Assembly (NCBI RefSeq): GCF_011752995.1 | Contig: NZ_VWWL01000016.1 | Location: forward strand, 1-64,000 | Length of the DNA: 64,000 bases | Source of the DNA: Burkholderia sp. Ax-1724 | GTDB taxonomy: Bacteria > Pseudomonadota > Gammaproteobacteria > Burkholderiales > Burkholderiaceae | Reading direction: 5' to 3' | Part shown: one piece after another, positions 8,243-17,879 of the stretch | Numbering within the stretch: the stretch's first letter is position 1 | How the letters are laid out: every line of letters starts with the position of its first letter | Position numbers and translations under genes: made by a program | The notes under the pieces: model-generated | Databases searched by the model: none | What the model saw: the letters and a program-made list of their open reading frames with translations, nothing else | Told to the model about the DNA's origin: nothing

Positions 8243-9178
8243 TCAGGAAGTGCGGGCCTGGCGCGTCTCGTACGTCTTCAGATGACTATAGGCGATACGC
8301 AGCAGCGACAAACCGTGCTCGCCCTTCTGCGCGTCGCCGCCGCGCGAGATCAGGTCGCCGAGAATGTGATCCGCCTCGGTGTGCGAGTGGTTTTCGACGT
8401 CGCGCAGCATCGACGCGGTCAGCGGCGAGGGCGTCAACAGCGTTTGCGTCGCGCGCGCGTCGAAGTCCGCGGCCATCGTGAAGCCGTTGTGCTCGGCCAC
8501 CGCGCGGCATTCGCCGAGCAGGTTCTCGATCAGCCGCTTGCCGTCGGGCGCAGCCAGAATATCGCCGACGGAACCGCGCATCAAGCAGGTGCTGCCCGCG
8601 AGCGTGGCCAGGAACACCCACTTTTCCCACATGCGCAGCAGGATGTTGTCGCTGACCGAGACGTCGAAGCTCGTGCGGCTCATCGCGTCGGCAATCGCCT
8701 GCACGCGCTCGGACGTGCCGCCCGGCACTTCGCCGAACGTGACCGCCTGCATGTCGTTCAGATGCACGATGTGCTGCGCGGCGTCGAGCGTCGCGGCAAT
8801 CACGCATTGGCCGCCGAGCACGCGCTTCTTGCCGAAGCGGGCGGTCAGCACGTCGATATGGCGCATGCCGTTGAGCATCGGCAGGATCACCGTCGATTCG
8901 CCGACGAGCGGGGCGAACGAGTCGATTGCGTCATCGAGGCTATAGGCTTTGCAACTAAGCAGCACGAGATCGAACGGTTCGGCCGCGACGCCGGCGAGAA
9001 TCGTCTGCACGTCGCGCAGCACGAGGTCGCCGCGCGAACTCCTGATGACGAGCCCTTCGCTGCGCAGCTTGTCGGCACGGCCCGCGCGCACGAGAAAAGT
9101 CACGTCCTGCCCCGCCGCCGCGAGACGGCCGCCGAAGTATCCACCGACCGCGCCTGCCCCAACTACCAGAATTCGCAT
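8243..9178 (-). CDS. panE: 2-dehydropantoate 2-reductase (ketopantoate reductase)
   Basis: 311 aa. Catalyses NADPH-dependent reduction of ketopantoate to pantoate in coenzyme A synthesis. The N-terminal Rossmann motif is MRILVVGAGAVGGYFGG. The substrate domain contains the expected LLSCKAYSLDDA and PMLNGMRH segments and the C-terminal helical part with EKWVFLATLAGSTCLMRG. AGAGG precedes the ATG. Burkholderia genomes usually encode several ApbA/PanE paralogues, so it could be a paralogue acting on another 2-oxo acid. Confidence 0.88.
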   Translation of the reverse strand: MRILVVGAGAVGGYFGGRLAAAGQDVTFLVRAGRADKLRSEGLVIRSSRGDLVLRDVQTILAGVAAEPFDLVLLSCKAYSLDDAIDSFAPLVGESTVILPMLNGMRHIDVLTARFGKKRVLGGQCVIAATLDAAQHIVHLNDMQAVTFGEVPGGTSERVQAIADAMSRTSFDVSVSDNILLRMWEKWVFLATLAGSTCLMRGSVGDILAAPDGKRLIENLLGECRAVAEHNGFTMAADFDARATQTLLTPSPLTASMLRDVENHSHTEADHILGDLISRGGDAQKGEHGLSLLRIAYSHLKTYETRQARTS

Positions 9179-9584
9179 CTTTAGCCTCTTGAAAGATTTC
9201 GCTCATGCTGCCCGATCGTGCGGATTACATCGCTCGTGGTGCTTAGGTGCCGCTCATGTGCCGCGGCTTTGGCGCGCACTGCGATGCCGCACGGACGGCG
9301 CGTGTGCAGGAATGTAGCAAAGATTGTGAATCGCTTCTCGCCGCGCGGGCATGGGTGTTTGTGCTGCGATGCAGCGTCGGCATCGCTTCGATGATTTTAT
9401 GGGTGGGCGGGTTGATTCATGGGCGGGGCGAGGATGTTTGCTTAGGCGGCATTCTTGCTCGCACGGCATGCTTCATGTTTGAGACGGCGCACAAACATCC
9501 GGCGCACTGCCTTTTATGATCACAACCCTGAGCGGGATGTACGCCAGCGAAAACACACCGTATGAATAATTCACCCGTACCGGG
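9179..9584. other. Intergenic region between panE and the PAAR gene
   Basis: About 400 bp without a supportable gene. Small overlapping frames on both strands lack family features and ribosome sites. It marks the left border of the T6SS cassette. Confidence 0.4.
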
Positions 9585-9872
9585 TCACACGTCGACAGAC
9601 ATTGCCTGCTGAGAGGCAACGAGCTTCGGTGGCGGATCGCATTTACAGATGCATAGATCATCGCTCAGTGCTGTGCAGCGTCCAGCCGGACCCGGCATCG
9701 TGAGACGAGGACCATCGCATTTGATCCTGCCCGTTGAATTGCAGGCGGGACAGGCAATGTCATCGCCTTCGTGTGCGACACGCCGACTACCGAATGACAA
9801 GGAAGTCGGGGACGCATGAACCGTTCCGGATGCCGTCGTGTAATCACCGTCCAGGATTAGATATCGCTTCAC
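9585..9872 (-). CDS. PAAR-domain protein (T6SS spike tip)
   Basis: 95 aa with GTG start at 9872 and AGGCAAG upstream. PAAR pattern: MKRYLILDGDYTTASGTV, GSRRVAHEGDDIACPAC and a Cys-rich end (CICKCDPPPK). It would sharpen the VgrG spike and load the phospholipase effector. Last gene of cassette 1, 25 bp after the Sel1 lipoprotein gene. Confidence 0.85.
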   Translation of the reverse strand: MKRYLILDGDYTTASGTVHASPTSLSFGSRRVAHEGDDIACPACNSTGRIKCDGPRLTMPGPAGRCTALSDDLCICKCDPPPKLVASQQAMSVDV

Positions 9873-9897
9873 AATCTGCTTGCCTGTTATTGGAACA

Positions 9898-11208
9898 TCA
9901 CGCCTGATCGATGTATGCGACCAGTTCCCATGCTACTTTTGCGACTTGCTGACGCGCGCCCATCATGCGGTCGAGGAACGCAAGCGCGCGCGGTTCGCGT
10001 ACGACAAGCGACGGTAGCGTATCGCCCTTCAGGAAACGCCGCTGCGCATCTCCCGCCTGACCTGTTTCGAGTTTTGCATGCCACACACCATCTTCGGGGC
10101 AGATATCGCCCGTGCTAGCGAGAGTACCGATAGGCGTACGGGTCATTGCGAAGTTCGAAGATTCGTCTGCCTGTGATGTCTTTTCCGATAAACCTGATAG
10201 CGGCAGGCCCGTTGCCGGATCGAGATGCTTTGCTTTTGCCAGTTGGTCAATAAGTTCGCCGGATGGCTTCTGTGGCGGTACTGCTGCGTCCTGTTCCTTT
10301 TGCCACTGGAAAGTACCGTCCCACGGCGGGAGCTTCGCGGGCGGCAACGGAACGATCCTGTCGATGTCCGGCACCTTAGGATTACGACCATCGTTGCTGT
10401 CGAGGAATTTGCCGATCAAGCCATAGCGGCGAGTACGTTCTGCGTCAGGCTCAACGCCGATAGCATAGAGCTCATTCTTTCCGGACTTCGCATCAAAGGC
10501 ATACTGAAGCAGAAACGCCGACTGACTACTACCCGCCTTCGCACTACTTTGGAAAGCCTTAGCTGCTTCGGCAAATTTTCGATCGAGCTGAAATGCCACA
10601 CCGAGATCGTTACCTGCAGCAGCATATCCTTGATCTGATGCACATCGAAACATTTGAAGTGCGATATCCGGCGCCATGTCAGCGGGATTAAGTAAATTCG
10701 CGACGTAATATTGGGCATCTGGATTTCCCAAGTCTGCAGCTTTACGCATGTAGCGTCTTGCTGCGTCTTCGTCTCGTTGGAGACCATAGCCATTTAGCAG
10801 ATAGTGCGCGATGTCGTAGTAGCCACTTGGCACGCCTGCCTTGACAAGCTGCTCAGCCAGATCGACGCTTTCCTTTTCAGGGTCGGGCGACGACGCCGAT
10901 CCTGACGAAATCAGGATTTGCAGATTGTGGTTCGCTTTGTAGTGTCCATACGCGGCTGCAATTCGGTAGTAGCGTGCCACATCGTTGAAATCCTTCGGCC
11001 CATCCTTCTTCTCAAGATATCGCCCGTACTGGAAAAGTTTCTCCGATTCGGGATCGAGCAGCGGCAGATGATCGGCTTCGTGCGTACACGTAAAGGCAAG
11101 TTTGAGGCGTACTGCGCTAACGTCAGGCAACTGGGTCATGTGATTCTCGTTCTTCGAACAGGCAGATAGCAGACATACAATAGACAAGGCAATGAGTGAT
11201 CTACGCAT
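9898..11208 (-). CDS. Sel1-repeat lipoprotein, probable immunity protein of the phospholipase D effector
   Basis: 436-aa lipoprotein: MRRSLIALSIVCLLSAC gives a signal peptide and lipobox, which fixes the start at 11208. Sel1/TPR-like helical repeats follow (FNDVARYYRIAAAYGHYKANHNL, DEDAARRYMRKAADLGNPDAQYYVA, KFAEAAKAFQSSAKAGSSQSA). The C-terminal half is a separate conserved region ending AKVAWELVAYIDQA. It begins 2 bp after the effector stop codon, so translation is probably coupled. Sel1-like periplasmic proteins are the known immunity partners of Tle5-type T6SS phospholipases, and the location in the periplasm fits a lipase that acts there. Confidence 0.82.
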   Translation of the reverse strand: MRRSLIALSIVCLLSACSKNENHMTQLPDVSAVRLKLAFTCTHEADHLPLLDPESEKLFQYGRYLEKKDGPKDFNDVARYYRIAAAYGHYKANHNLQILISSGSASSPDPEKESVDLAEQLVKAGVPSGYYDIAHYLLNGYGLQRDEDAARRYMRKAADLGNPDAQYYVANLLNPADMAPDIALQMFRCASDQGYAAAGNDLGVAFQLDRKFAEAAKAFQSSAKAGSSQSAFLLQYAFDAKSGKNELYAIGVEPDAERTRRYGLIGKFLDSNDGRNPKVPDIDRIVPLPPAKLPPWDGTFQWQKEQDAAVPPQKPSGELIDQLAKAKHLDPATGLPLSGLSEKTSQADESSNFAMTRTPIGTLASTGDICPEDGVWHAKLETGQAGDAQRRFLKGDTLPSLVVREPRALAFLDRMMGARQQVAKVAWELVAYIDQA

Positions 11209-11210
11209 GA

Positions 11211-13238
11211 TCAATCCAACGTGCTCCGTTTTGTCGTATCGGTTCGAAACTTGATCAAAGATGCCAAAGGCGCCTGTTTCTTGCTGTCCATCCGTTTTTT
11301 GTTGCTTGTGACGATCCCACTCCACGCCTTGAACGCCTCCTCAATATTGTCACCGACAGCCTGAGCATTGTTTGCGGCCGAGTCCGGCAGCCCGCCTTGA
11401 GAACTGGCAGCGCCGTTCCTTGTGTGAATAGCCCACAACCGCTTCCGGAGCGTCTTCGTTACATCGCCATGCTCATGGCAAATGTTCAATTCACTGTCGA
11501 CTTCCATACTGCGTGTGTTGACGTTTGCCGAGCCATGCGTGAGGAACACATCGTCGATAATCATGATCTTGCTATGTACATAAGTATTCATCCAGTTTCC
11601 CGCCTGGGAGTCCGGTGCGACCAGAGTGCAGATCAACGTTTTCAACCCCGGAATATCACTGGGAATGATCTGCCCTTTGTTATTGTCGGTAATCTTGCTG
11701 TTCACGGCATCCAGTTTCTTCTGCAGGTCTTTCTTACGTGCCTCGCTCTGGGCAAAAAACGGCGCGTTCTGTGCGCTTGTTCCGGTGCCATATACTCTCA
11801 CCGTCTGCTCGCTATCGTCGATACCGTCAATTTTGGACTGGAGAGTGCTTCGCTGGTTTTGCAGTGCGTCGCCGCGCTCCGCCCTCGTCACATTTGGCAT
11901 CGTATCCGCATGTCCAAGTGACTCCATCATGCGATAAGTCGAAACCTGCCCGTTCTCCAGCGCGTCATCGCTGGAGTTGGTCACGACAAACAAATAAACC
12001 GTTCCATCCTTGCCGGTGTCACGCCCCCAAGCCAGTTGTTTATTGACGGCAGCCTTGATGTGATCGACCAGCGGCGGCCAACGGAAATACTGGTTCTCGA
12101 TGTATATGAAGCGGGATACGTTGTTCGTCACCTGCTTATACATCGACCGGATGTCCCGGCGATTCTCAGCTTTTTGCGACTGCGTGCGTAGAATTTGCGC
12201 CATGAGAGGTGTCCCCCTCTCATGGCGCACGGCAAGTCGCGTCGCCAGCGCCTTGCGCGGTGTGGTCAAGTCGACCTTCGTAGTGTGCTGCCACGCACGG
12301 CAGAAGTTCACATTCAGATGTTCGAGAATCGGGCCAGTAACGCACGCGGACATGTCCTGTCTCGGCGTCGCGCCATTGCGCCCGAAGCGCGGATGCATCC
12401 GGGCAAATGAATGCCTGTCATCGTCCCAATAAGCGTCGAGCGTGTTGTGCCCCATCACGAAGCCCACGGCGTGTTCCGGTGCTTCGTAGTCCACCATTAC
12501 CATTTTCTGGTGATGTGACGGTTCGCCACCGAAGCCGACCGTGACCGCTTCCTCGTTGAGGCTTTTGTCATCGCGGAACCGAGATTCCCGCCACATGATC
12601 TCCCATCGATCTTTCAAGGAGAAATCCCGCGTCTGCATCTCGATGCCTAGGAGCCCCTGCAATGCTACCAGCTGGCTTGGCTCAGGAGGCGGCAATCCTG
12701 CCGTGTGCCGTGCCCGCAATTCCGCGGCCTGCCGGTTTCTGACGTTTTCCCATTGAGGCCCAACACCCGGAGCGGTCGCATGTCGATACCACTCCCGATC
12801 GTATTCCCGCTCCGTATTGTTCTCGTTCTGCGTGAAAAGGTGCCTCCACCAGGTCAAACCTGGAGTCGAATTCTCGGACATCTGCGCAATGCCGAGGGAA
12901 TCCGCCCAGCACAGAATTCGGACCCGCACGCCTTGCAGCCCCTTCGTGATAAGCAGATCACCGATATTCATCGATGCACCGCGGTCACCACGCCTGAAAT
13001 ACATCGAAGGCTGAAAGCCCCAGCAGATGATATCGACACTGAATCTCGCTGCATTAATAGCATCGTAAACGGCACCGAATGCCTCCTCACCGTTTACTAG
13101 CGGCTTGTAGGAGCACGGTAGCGGGTGAAACTCGACGGGCCGGTTCTCGTCAGTAAAGTCCACGAACCAGGGTGAACATACATCTGCGGTTGATGTCCGG
13201 TTCTGTGCAAGCGGTGTTGTGATCGGCGCGCCGGTCAT
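11211..13238 (-). CDS. Tle5-type phospholipase D T6SS effector
   Basis: 675-aa phospholipase D superfamily enzyme with two complete HKD motifs: HQKMVMVD (His243, Lys245, Asp250) and HSKIMIID (His555, Lys557, Asp562), followed by GSANVNTRS. No signal peptide, as expected for a T6SS cargo delivered with VgrG/PAAR. Predicted to hydrolyse target-cell phospholipids. Its ATG overlaps the vgrG stop codon (ATGA, 13235-13238), and the immunity lipoprotein follows 2 bp later. Prokaryotic Tle5 enzymes of this size can act on bacterial and host membranes; which applies here cannot be read from the sequence. Confidence 0.92.
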   Translation of the reverse strand: MTGAPITTPLAQNRTSTADVCSPWFVDFTDENRPVEFHPLPCSYKPLVNGEEAFGAVYDAINAARFSVDIICWGFQPSMYFRRGDRGASMNIGDLLITKGLQGVRVRILCWADSLGIAQMSENSTPGLTWWRHLFTQNENNTEREYDREWYRHATAPGVGPQWENVRNRQAAELRARHTAGLPPPEPSQLVALQGLLGIEMQTRDFSLKDRWEIMWRESRFRDDKSLNEEAVTVGFGGEPSHHQKMVMVDYEAPEHAVGFVMGHNTLDAYWDDDRHSFARMHPRFGRNGATPRQDMSACVTGPILEHLNVNFCRAWQHTTKVDLTTPRKALATRLAVRHERGTPLMAQILRTQSQKAENRRDIRSMYKQVTNNVSRFIYIENQYFRWPPLVDHIKAAVNKQLAWGRDTGKDGTVYLFVVTNSSDDALENGQVSTYRMMESLGHADTMPNVTRAERGDALQNQRSTLQSKIDGIDDSEQTVRVYGTGTSAQNAPFFAQSEARKKDLQKKLDAVNSKITDNNKGQIIPSDIPGLKTLICTLVAPDSQAGNWMNTYVHSKIMIIDDVFLTHGSANVNTRSMEVDSELNICHEHGDVTKTLRKRLWAIHTRNGAASSQGGLPDSAANNAQAVGDNIEEAFKAWSGIVTSNKKRMDSKKQAPLASLIKFRTDTTKRSTLD

Positions 13239-16093
13239 GCATCTTCTCCCGATGGCGGATTGAGCAAGTCGCTGTAACGTTGTCGATGCTGGGCGCGATC
13301 GCCGGGTGAGGTCACATCCGGCGCACTGCCATTCGCGTGAAACTGGAATCCCTGATTCGCAAGTGCCCCATTGACAGCATCCCGATACTCGCCCGGCACC
13401 GGTATCTCATGCTTGACACCACTCGCCAGTTCTAGCGTGTACTTCTGCGTCGTTACATGGTGATCGATCGGCAACTGGCCTGTATTGTCGAACACGCCCT
13501 GCTTGACCAATGCGCCATCTGCAAACAGCTTGTACGGCATGCCTGCGGGAGCGACATTTGTCGCAGATGGCGAAGCGAAGGTATTCAACGTCAGTTGCCG
13601 CGTCGGCATATCCTTGAACGCCGGGTTCGTCACATCCATGCGCGTCGGCCCGCTGAACGGGAAGTTTGCCCCCTTGAAGTCGATCGTCCCCGGCGCGTGA
13701 ATCTCGATGTTGCCGTCCTTGAGGCGAATATATGCGCCCCCGGACGTCAGCAGAATTTCCTGCTGCGCAGCGGCCTGAACCCTCTCCGTCACCGAGGCCA
13801 GCAACAGCGACTTCTGCGCGGTCAGTTCGACATTGTCTGCATGTGCCTGCACCTCGACCTTCCCCTTCGCCGCGAACAGCTTTATCCCCGCGTTCTGCAC
13901 GAATAGGCTCAGTTTGTTGGTGATGCTTGCGACGAGCGATTTGCCCGTCGCAATATGCATGCTCTGGCCGCTCACCAGATTGATGTGCTGATCCGTTGCA
14001 ACATGTGCCGACTTCTGCGTCGACAGCGCAATGCCTGCAGGGGCGGCGAACAGCATGACGGGCTGTGAGAACGCATTCGCATTACCAGTGCCGCCCCCTG
14101 CCGTACTGCCCCCACCGCCTGTCGAGCCCGTCGCGCTATGCTGGGTGGCCTCCGTAAAGGTCTTCAGCGTATCGTGTCCGTCCTTCAGGCTTTCCGCTCG
14201 TGACATTTCGCTCGCTCGCGAGGCTGCTTCGAGCACCCCTTGCGAACCGGTGAGCTGATTGCCGGCCATGCGCGCATCGAGCGGCTGGCTCGTCGTCGAA
14301 TGTGTCGATACATACAGACCTCGGCCCGCACGCAATGCGCCGTATGCCTCCGAACTCAGATCGAACCCGCTGCCGAGAAAGTTGCCGCGCGTGTTACCGG
14401 TATGATCGATCAGATAGCCGAGGTGCAACTGCGCGTTGGTGCTGGAACTGTAGAGCTGGACACGGTTCTGGCCGGTTGAGTCGTCCATCACTATCTGGTT
14501 GAACCCGTTGCCCGAGAACTCCTTTGAGCGGAATCCCGAGAGCAATCCGTTCGAGTGCCACTGCGGTTTGGCCGCGCCGTTGTACACACGGTGCAGCGCG
14601 ATCGGCCGGTCGATGTCGTTGCCGATATGGCCGATCAGCAGTTCCTCACCCGCGCGCGGCATGTGCACGCCGCCATAACCATTGCCTGTATCGGACTGCG
14701 CAACGCGCACCCAGCAGGATGCTCGCTCATCTCCCTCGTTAAGCCGGTCCCACACGAACAACACCTTGATCCGATTAAGCCCGTCGGTATACGCCTCCTG
14801 CCCCTGCGGACCGGCAACGATCGCCGATTCCAGCTTGGCTTCAGGCTTGCGGTGTTCGAACGGGCTGCGGTACGGCACGCTCGTACGCTGTGCTTCGATA
14901 TAAATCCGGTAGAACCCTGTCGAGCCGTCTGCGTGTGCGACGTTGAACAGCTTGCCGGTATCATCGGCTCGCGCCTGCGCCAGCTGGTTACTCAGACTAT
15001 GCGGATAATTCGCTTCGTGTCCGGAGATCGGGAGATTGTTCTCGATGGTCCACTCGACCTCAATGGCCGCAAACTCGCGTTGATCGCCAGCATCCTGGTC
15101 GTGCAAGGGATGGCCCGCGATCGTGAAGCGCCGCCCCGCATCGATCGCGCGCAGGCCGCCAACGCCGTGGAACCGCTTGGCCTGCGACTCCCATTCCTCC
15201 ATCCGGATTTTCGACAGATGGTCGCCGCGCTCCTGTTTCGAGTAGGTGTAGCCGCCCGTGTATTCATAGACTTCGGCTTGCCCAGGCAGCGCGCCCTGGT
15301 TGGCTATCGTCGGAGTTGTCGTGGCCTTCGGATTGAACGGCGTCGGCGGATTCTTGTAGTCGAACGTGCGCGTCGACAGCAGTGCGGACTGCAACGTCCG
15401 CGTTCCCGACCACTGCATCAACGCATTGGCCTCGCTGTTTACGCCCGCACGATAGAAACCAACCCTCTCCGGCGAGAGTGATGCAAGCGTCTGGAGGTTA
15501 TCGGTAATTACCAGCGTGTGCGATTTGCCGTCGTCCGCCTGCTGCCATATGCCATACAGCCCCTCCGACTCCAGGAGCCGGTGCACGAAGTTCCAGTCAG
15601 TGTCGTCCTGCCGGCAGTACGAGCGCTCGGGCAGCGGCTTCGACAGCACGAAGCGGTACATGCCGTGCGCCTGCGGGTGCTGGTTGAACACGTCTGAGAC
15701 GATCGCATCGACGCTTTTGTCCTGCCAGTGCTTCTGATCGCGGCGAAACCGCAGGAAGTGCATCCATGAGGAAAACGCCAGTTGATAGCTGGTAAGACTG
15801 CCTTCGCTCCCCAGTCGGCGCGCCATGTGCACGTAGCCGTGGTGCGGGAGGTACGAACCGTCTGTCTGCTGGATCCACAGCGTGATGCCCTGCGCAATCA
15901 GCGTCTTGAGCTGAACATCGGCCAACGTGGAAACGCAGTCGAGCATAAACAGGTAATCGCGGCCAATCCGCGAACGCCCCGTTACCCGATGTGGCAGCAG
16001 TACGTCATTGCCTGCCGGCGTATCCAGTTTCAGAAGACGGTCCTGCTGCGACAGGCCGCCTGTTATCACCCCGGTTAAATCCTGTGCATTCAT
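13235..16093 (-). CDS. vgrG: VgrG T6SS spike protein with DUF2345 and C-terminal extension
   Basis: 952 aa. Residues 1 to about 500 are the gp27/gp5-like VgrG core (DRLLKLDTPAGNDVLLPHRVTGRSRIGRDY, YCRQDDTDWNFVHRLLESEGLYG, DRPIALHRVYNGAAKPQWHSNG). About 640-800 is a DUF2345 beta-helix (AQKSLLLASVTERVQAAAQQEILLTSGG type). The last ~120 residues form an extra domain (MPYKLFADGALVKQGVFDNTGQLP) like the transthyretin-like extensions that dock cargo. This extension is absent from the second VgrG of the window and so probably specifies the adjacent phospholipase. First gene of cassette 1. Confidence 0.95.
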   Translation of the reverse strand: MNAQDLTGVITGGLSQQDRLLKLDTPAGNDVLLPHRVTGRSRIGRDYLFMLDCVSTLADVQLKTLIAQGITLWIQQTDGSYLPHHGYVHMARRLGSEGSLTSYQLAFSSWMHFLRFRRDQKHWQDKSVDAIVSDVFNQHPQAHGMYRFVLSKPLPERSYCRQDDTDWNFVHRLLESEGLYGIWQQADDGKSHTLVITDNLQTLASLSPERVGFYRAGVNSEANALMQWSGTRTLQSALLSTRTFDYKNPPTPFNPKATTTPTIANQGALPGQAEVYEYTGGYTYSKQERGDHLSKIRMEEWESQAKRFHGVGGLRAIDAGRRFTIAGHPLHDQDAGDQREFAAIEVEWTIENNLPISGHEANYPHSLSNQLAQARADDTGKLFNVAHADGSTGFYRIYIEAQRTSVPYRSPFEHRKPEAKLESAIVAGPQGQEAYTDGLNRIKVLFVWDRLNEGDERASCWVRVAQSDTGNGYGGVHMPRAGEELLIGHIGNDIDRPIALHRVYNGAAKPQWHSNGLLSGFRSKEFSGNGFNQIVMDDSTGQNRVQLYSSSTNAQLHLGYLIDHTGNTRGNFLGSGFDLSSEAYGALRAGRGLYVSTHSTTSQPLDARMAGNQLTGSQGVLEAASRASEMSRAESLKDGHDTLKTFTEATQHSATGSTGGGGSTAGGGTGNANAFSQPVMLFAAPAGIALSTQKSAHVATDQHINLVSGQSMHIATGKSLVASITNKLSLFVQNAGIKLFAAKGKVEVQAHADNVELTAQKSLLLASVTERVQAAAQQEILLTSGGAYIRLKDGNIEIHAPGTIDFKGANFPFSGPTRMDVTNPAFKDMPTRQLTLNTFASPSATNVAPAGMPYKLFADGALVKQGVFDNTGQLPIDHHVTTQKYTLELASGVKHEIPVPGEYRDAVNGALANQGFQFHANGSAPDVTSPGDRAQHRQRYSDLLNPPSGEDA

Positions 16094-16441
16094 GACGCTC
16101 TTTATCTGATTATCCGTTCACCTCGCGCGATTTTACGTATGACGATTATGTGAATGCAATCGAATAATCTTCGGGAATTGTAAAATTGGGCAGCCAATTG
16201 CCCCAGACTGCTGCCGGTCAGATTCATGCTGACCACTGCCGATAAAACACTATGCCCATCAGTATATTCATTTTGCATACGTCGTGATTCACATACACTG
16301 GGATGGAAACAGCGTAGAAACCTGCGATACGCGCAACGTAAGCTCGCGTCTATCTCCTGATACAACAGGCCTTCGACGAACGAATATAGCCGGGACTGCA
16401 ATGCAGTAAGCGCCGCACCATCTACCCGCGATCAAACCCCA
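16094..16441. other. Intergenic region upstream of vgrG cassette 1
   Basis: AT-richer than its flanks, it must hold the promoter of the minus-strand T6SS cassette and the 3' end of the efflux operon. A 99-codon frame (16102-16401, minus) lacks family features and a ribosome site and is not called. No clear terminator is visible behind the NodT gene. Confidence 0.4.
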
Positions 16442-17869
16442 TCACCGATCCACCGCCGCCACCGCCTCCCCCTCACCCCAACCGCCCCCAAGCGACCGAT
16501 ACAACGCGATCGCCGCAAGCGCATGCTCGCGCCTTGCCTGGTTCAGCGATTCCGCGTCGCGCAGATACGCTTCCTGCGCGGCCAGAACATCGAGAAAGCT
16601 CGACGCACCGCCCTTGTACAACTCCGTCGACAAACGCAGCGCGTGATTCGACGCATCGAGCGCAGCGCCGAGACGCTGCACTTGTACCGCGCCGCTCACG
16701 AGATCGCTGCGGTTATCCTCGACTTCCTTCAACGCCTGCAGCATCGTCTGCTGCAAGCCGAGTTGCGATTCGCGCATGCGGCTTTCGCTCGCGTCGATGT
16801 TCGCGGTAATGCGGCCAGCGTTGAAAATCGGGCTCGTCGCATTGAGGGCGGCGCTAAACAGATTGTCGGTTAGCGTCGGCAATCCCAGGTATGACGAAGC
16901 AAGCAGCCCATCCGCGAGATTGATCCTGAACTGCGGATAGCGCTGCGCCTTCGACACGCCCACTTCCGCTGCGCGCTGTTCGACGAGCGCATACGCAGTG
17001 CGCACGTCGGGCCGATGCAGCAGCGCCTCGGACGGCAACACCTGCGGCGCGCTTTGCGCGGGCACCGGAATCTCGCGCGCGTCGCCGAGCAGCAGCGTGT
17101 CGACGCTTTCCGGCGTGCGGCCCGAATACACGGCGATCAGACTCCGCTGATGCTGCACCGCCGATTGCATACGCGGAATCTGCGCCTGCAAATCCTCCAG
17201 CTGGTTTTGCGCGCGCGCGACGTCGAGTTGCGTCGACAGACCGTAATGCAGGCGCTCCTGCGTGAGCTTCAGCGCGCGGCTGCGAATCGCTTCGTTGTCG
17301 CCGAGAATCTGCAATTGCGCCTGAGCCCAGCGCAGATCGATATAGGCCGCCGCCGTATTCGCCGCAAGCGCGAGCCGCAACTCGTTCAAGGCGGCTTCGC
17401 GTCCCGACACCTGCGCCTGCGAGGCCAGCACCGCGAGACGTTCGCCGCCGAACACATCGGGCGTCCAGCTCGCGGCCACGCCGAAGCCGGCCTGCCGCAC
17501 ATAGCCGAGCGGCGGCGGCGTGTTCTGGCGCGTGCTCGACGCGCCCGCGTTCGCATTCAGTTGCGGCACGAGCGCCGCACGATCCTGCGTGACGAGATCC
17601 TGCGCCTGCTTCACGCGTTCCATTGCAGCCTGCACGTCGAGGTTGCCGGTCAACACCGTTTCGACCAGTTGATGCATGACCGGATCGCCAAACTGCGTCC
17701 ACCAGGCATCGGCACTCACGCTGTCCTGCGGCGCATCGACGCTCCACGCAGCTGGCGCGATCGTCGCTACCGTCTGCGGCAAATCCGCATGCGTGGCCGG
17801 TTGCACCGCGCATCCCGCAAGCGCGAGCCATGCCGCGCTCGCTGCCCACGTCATTATCATCCGCTTCAT
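16442..17869 (-). CDS. NodT/OprM-type outer-membrane efflux lipoprotein
   Basis: 475-aa outer-membrane channel of a tripartite pump. Signal peptide with lipobox LALAGC (MKRMIMTWAASAAWLALAGC). Two OEP repeats follow, with typical LRLALAANTAAAYIDLRWAQAQL and HRPDVRTAYALVEQRAAEVGVSKAQRYPQF segments. Last gene of the efflux operon, 10 bp after the MFS gene. Confidence 0.93.
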   Translation of the reverse strand: MKRMIMTWAASAAWLALAGCAVQPATHADLPQTVATIAPAAWSVDAPQDSVSADAWWTQFGDPVMHQLVETVLTGNLDVQAAMERVKQAQDLVTQDRAALVPQLNANAGASSTRQNTPPPLGYVRQAGFGVAASWTPDVFGGERLAVLASQAQVSGREAALNELRLALAANTAAAYIDLRWAQAQLQILGDNEAIRSRALKLTQERLHYGLSTQLDVARAQNQLEDLQAQIPRMQSAVQHQRSLIAVYSGRTPESVDTLLLGDAREIPVPAQSAPQVLPSEALLHRPDVRTAYALVEQRAAEVGVSKAQRYPQFRINLADGLLASSYLGLPTLTDNLFSAALNATSPIFNAGRITANIDASESRMRESQLGLQQTMLQALKEVEDNRSDLVSGAVQVQRLGAALDASNHALRLSTELYKGGASSFLDVLAAQEAYLRDAESLNQARREHALAAIALYRSLGGGWGEGEAVAAVDR

Positions 17870-17879
17870 GTTCGACTCC

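Noticed and set aside
9473..9661. 62-codon frame overlapping the PAAR gene end
   Set aside because: Overlaps a recognised gene in another frame and has no supporting features.
16102..16401. 99-codon minus-strand frame upstream of vgrG
   Set aside because: No ribosome site, no family features, and it occupies the expected promoter region.
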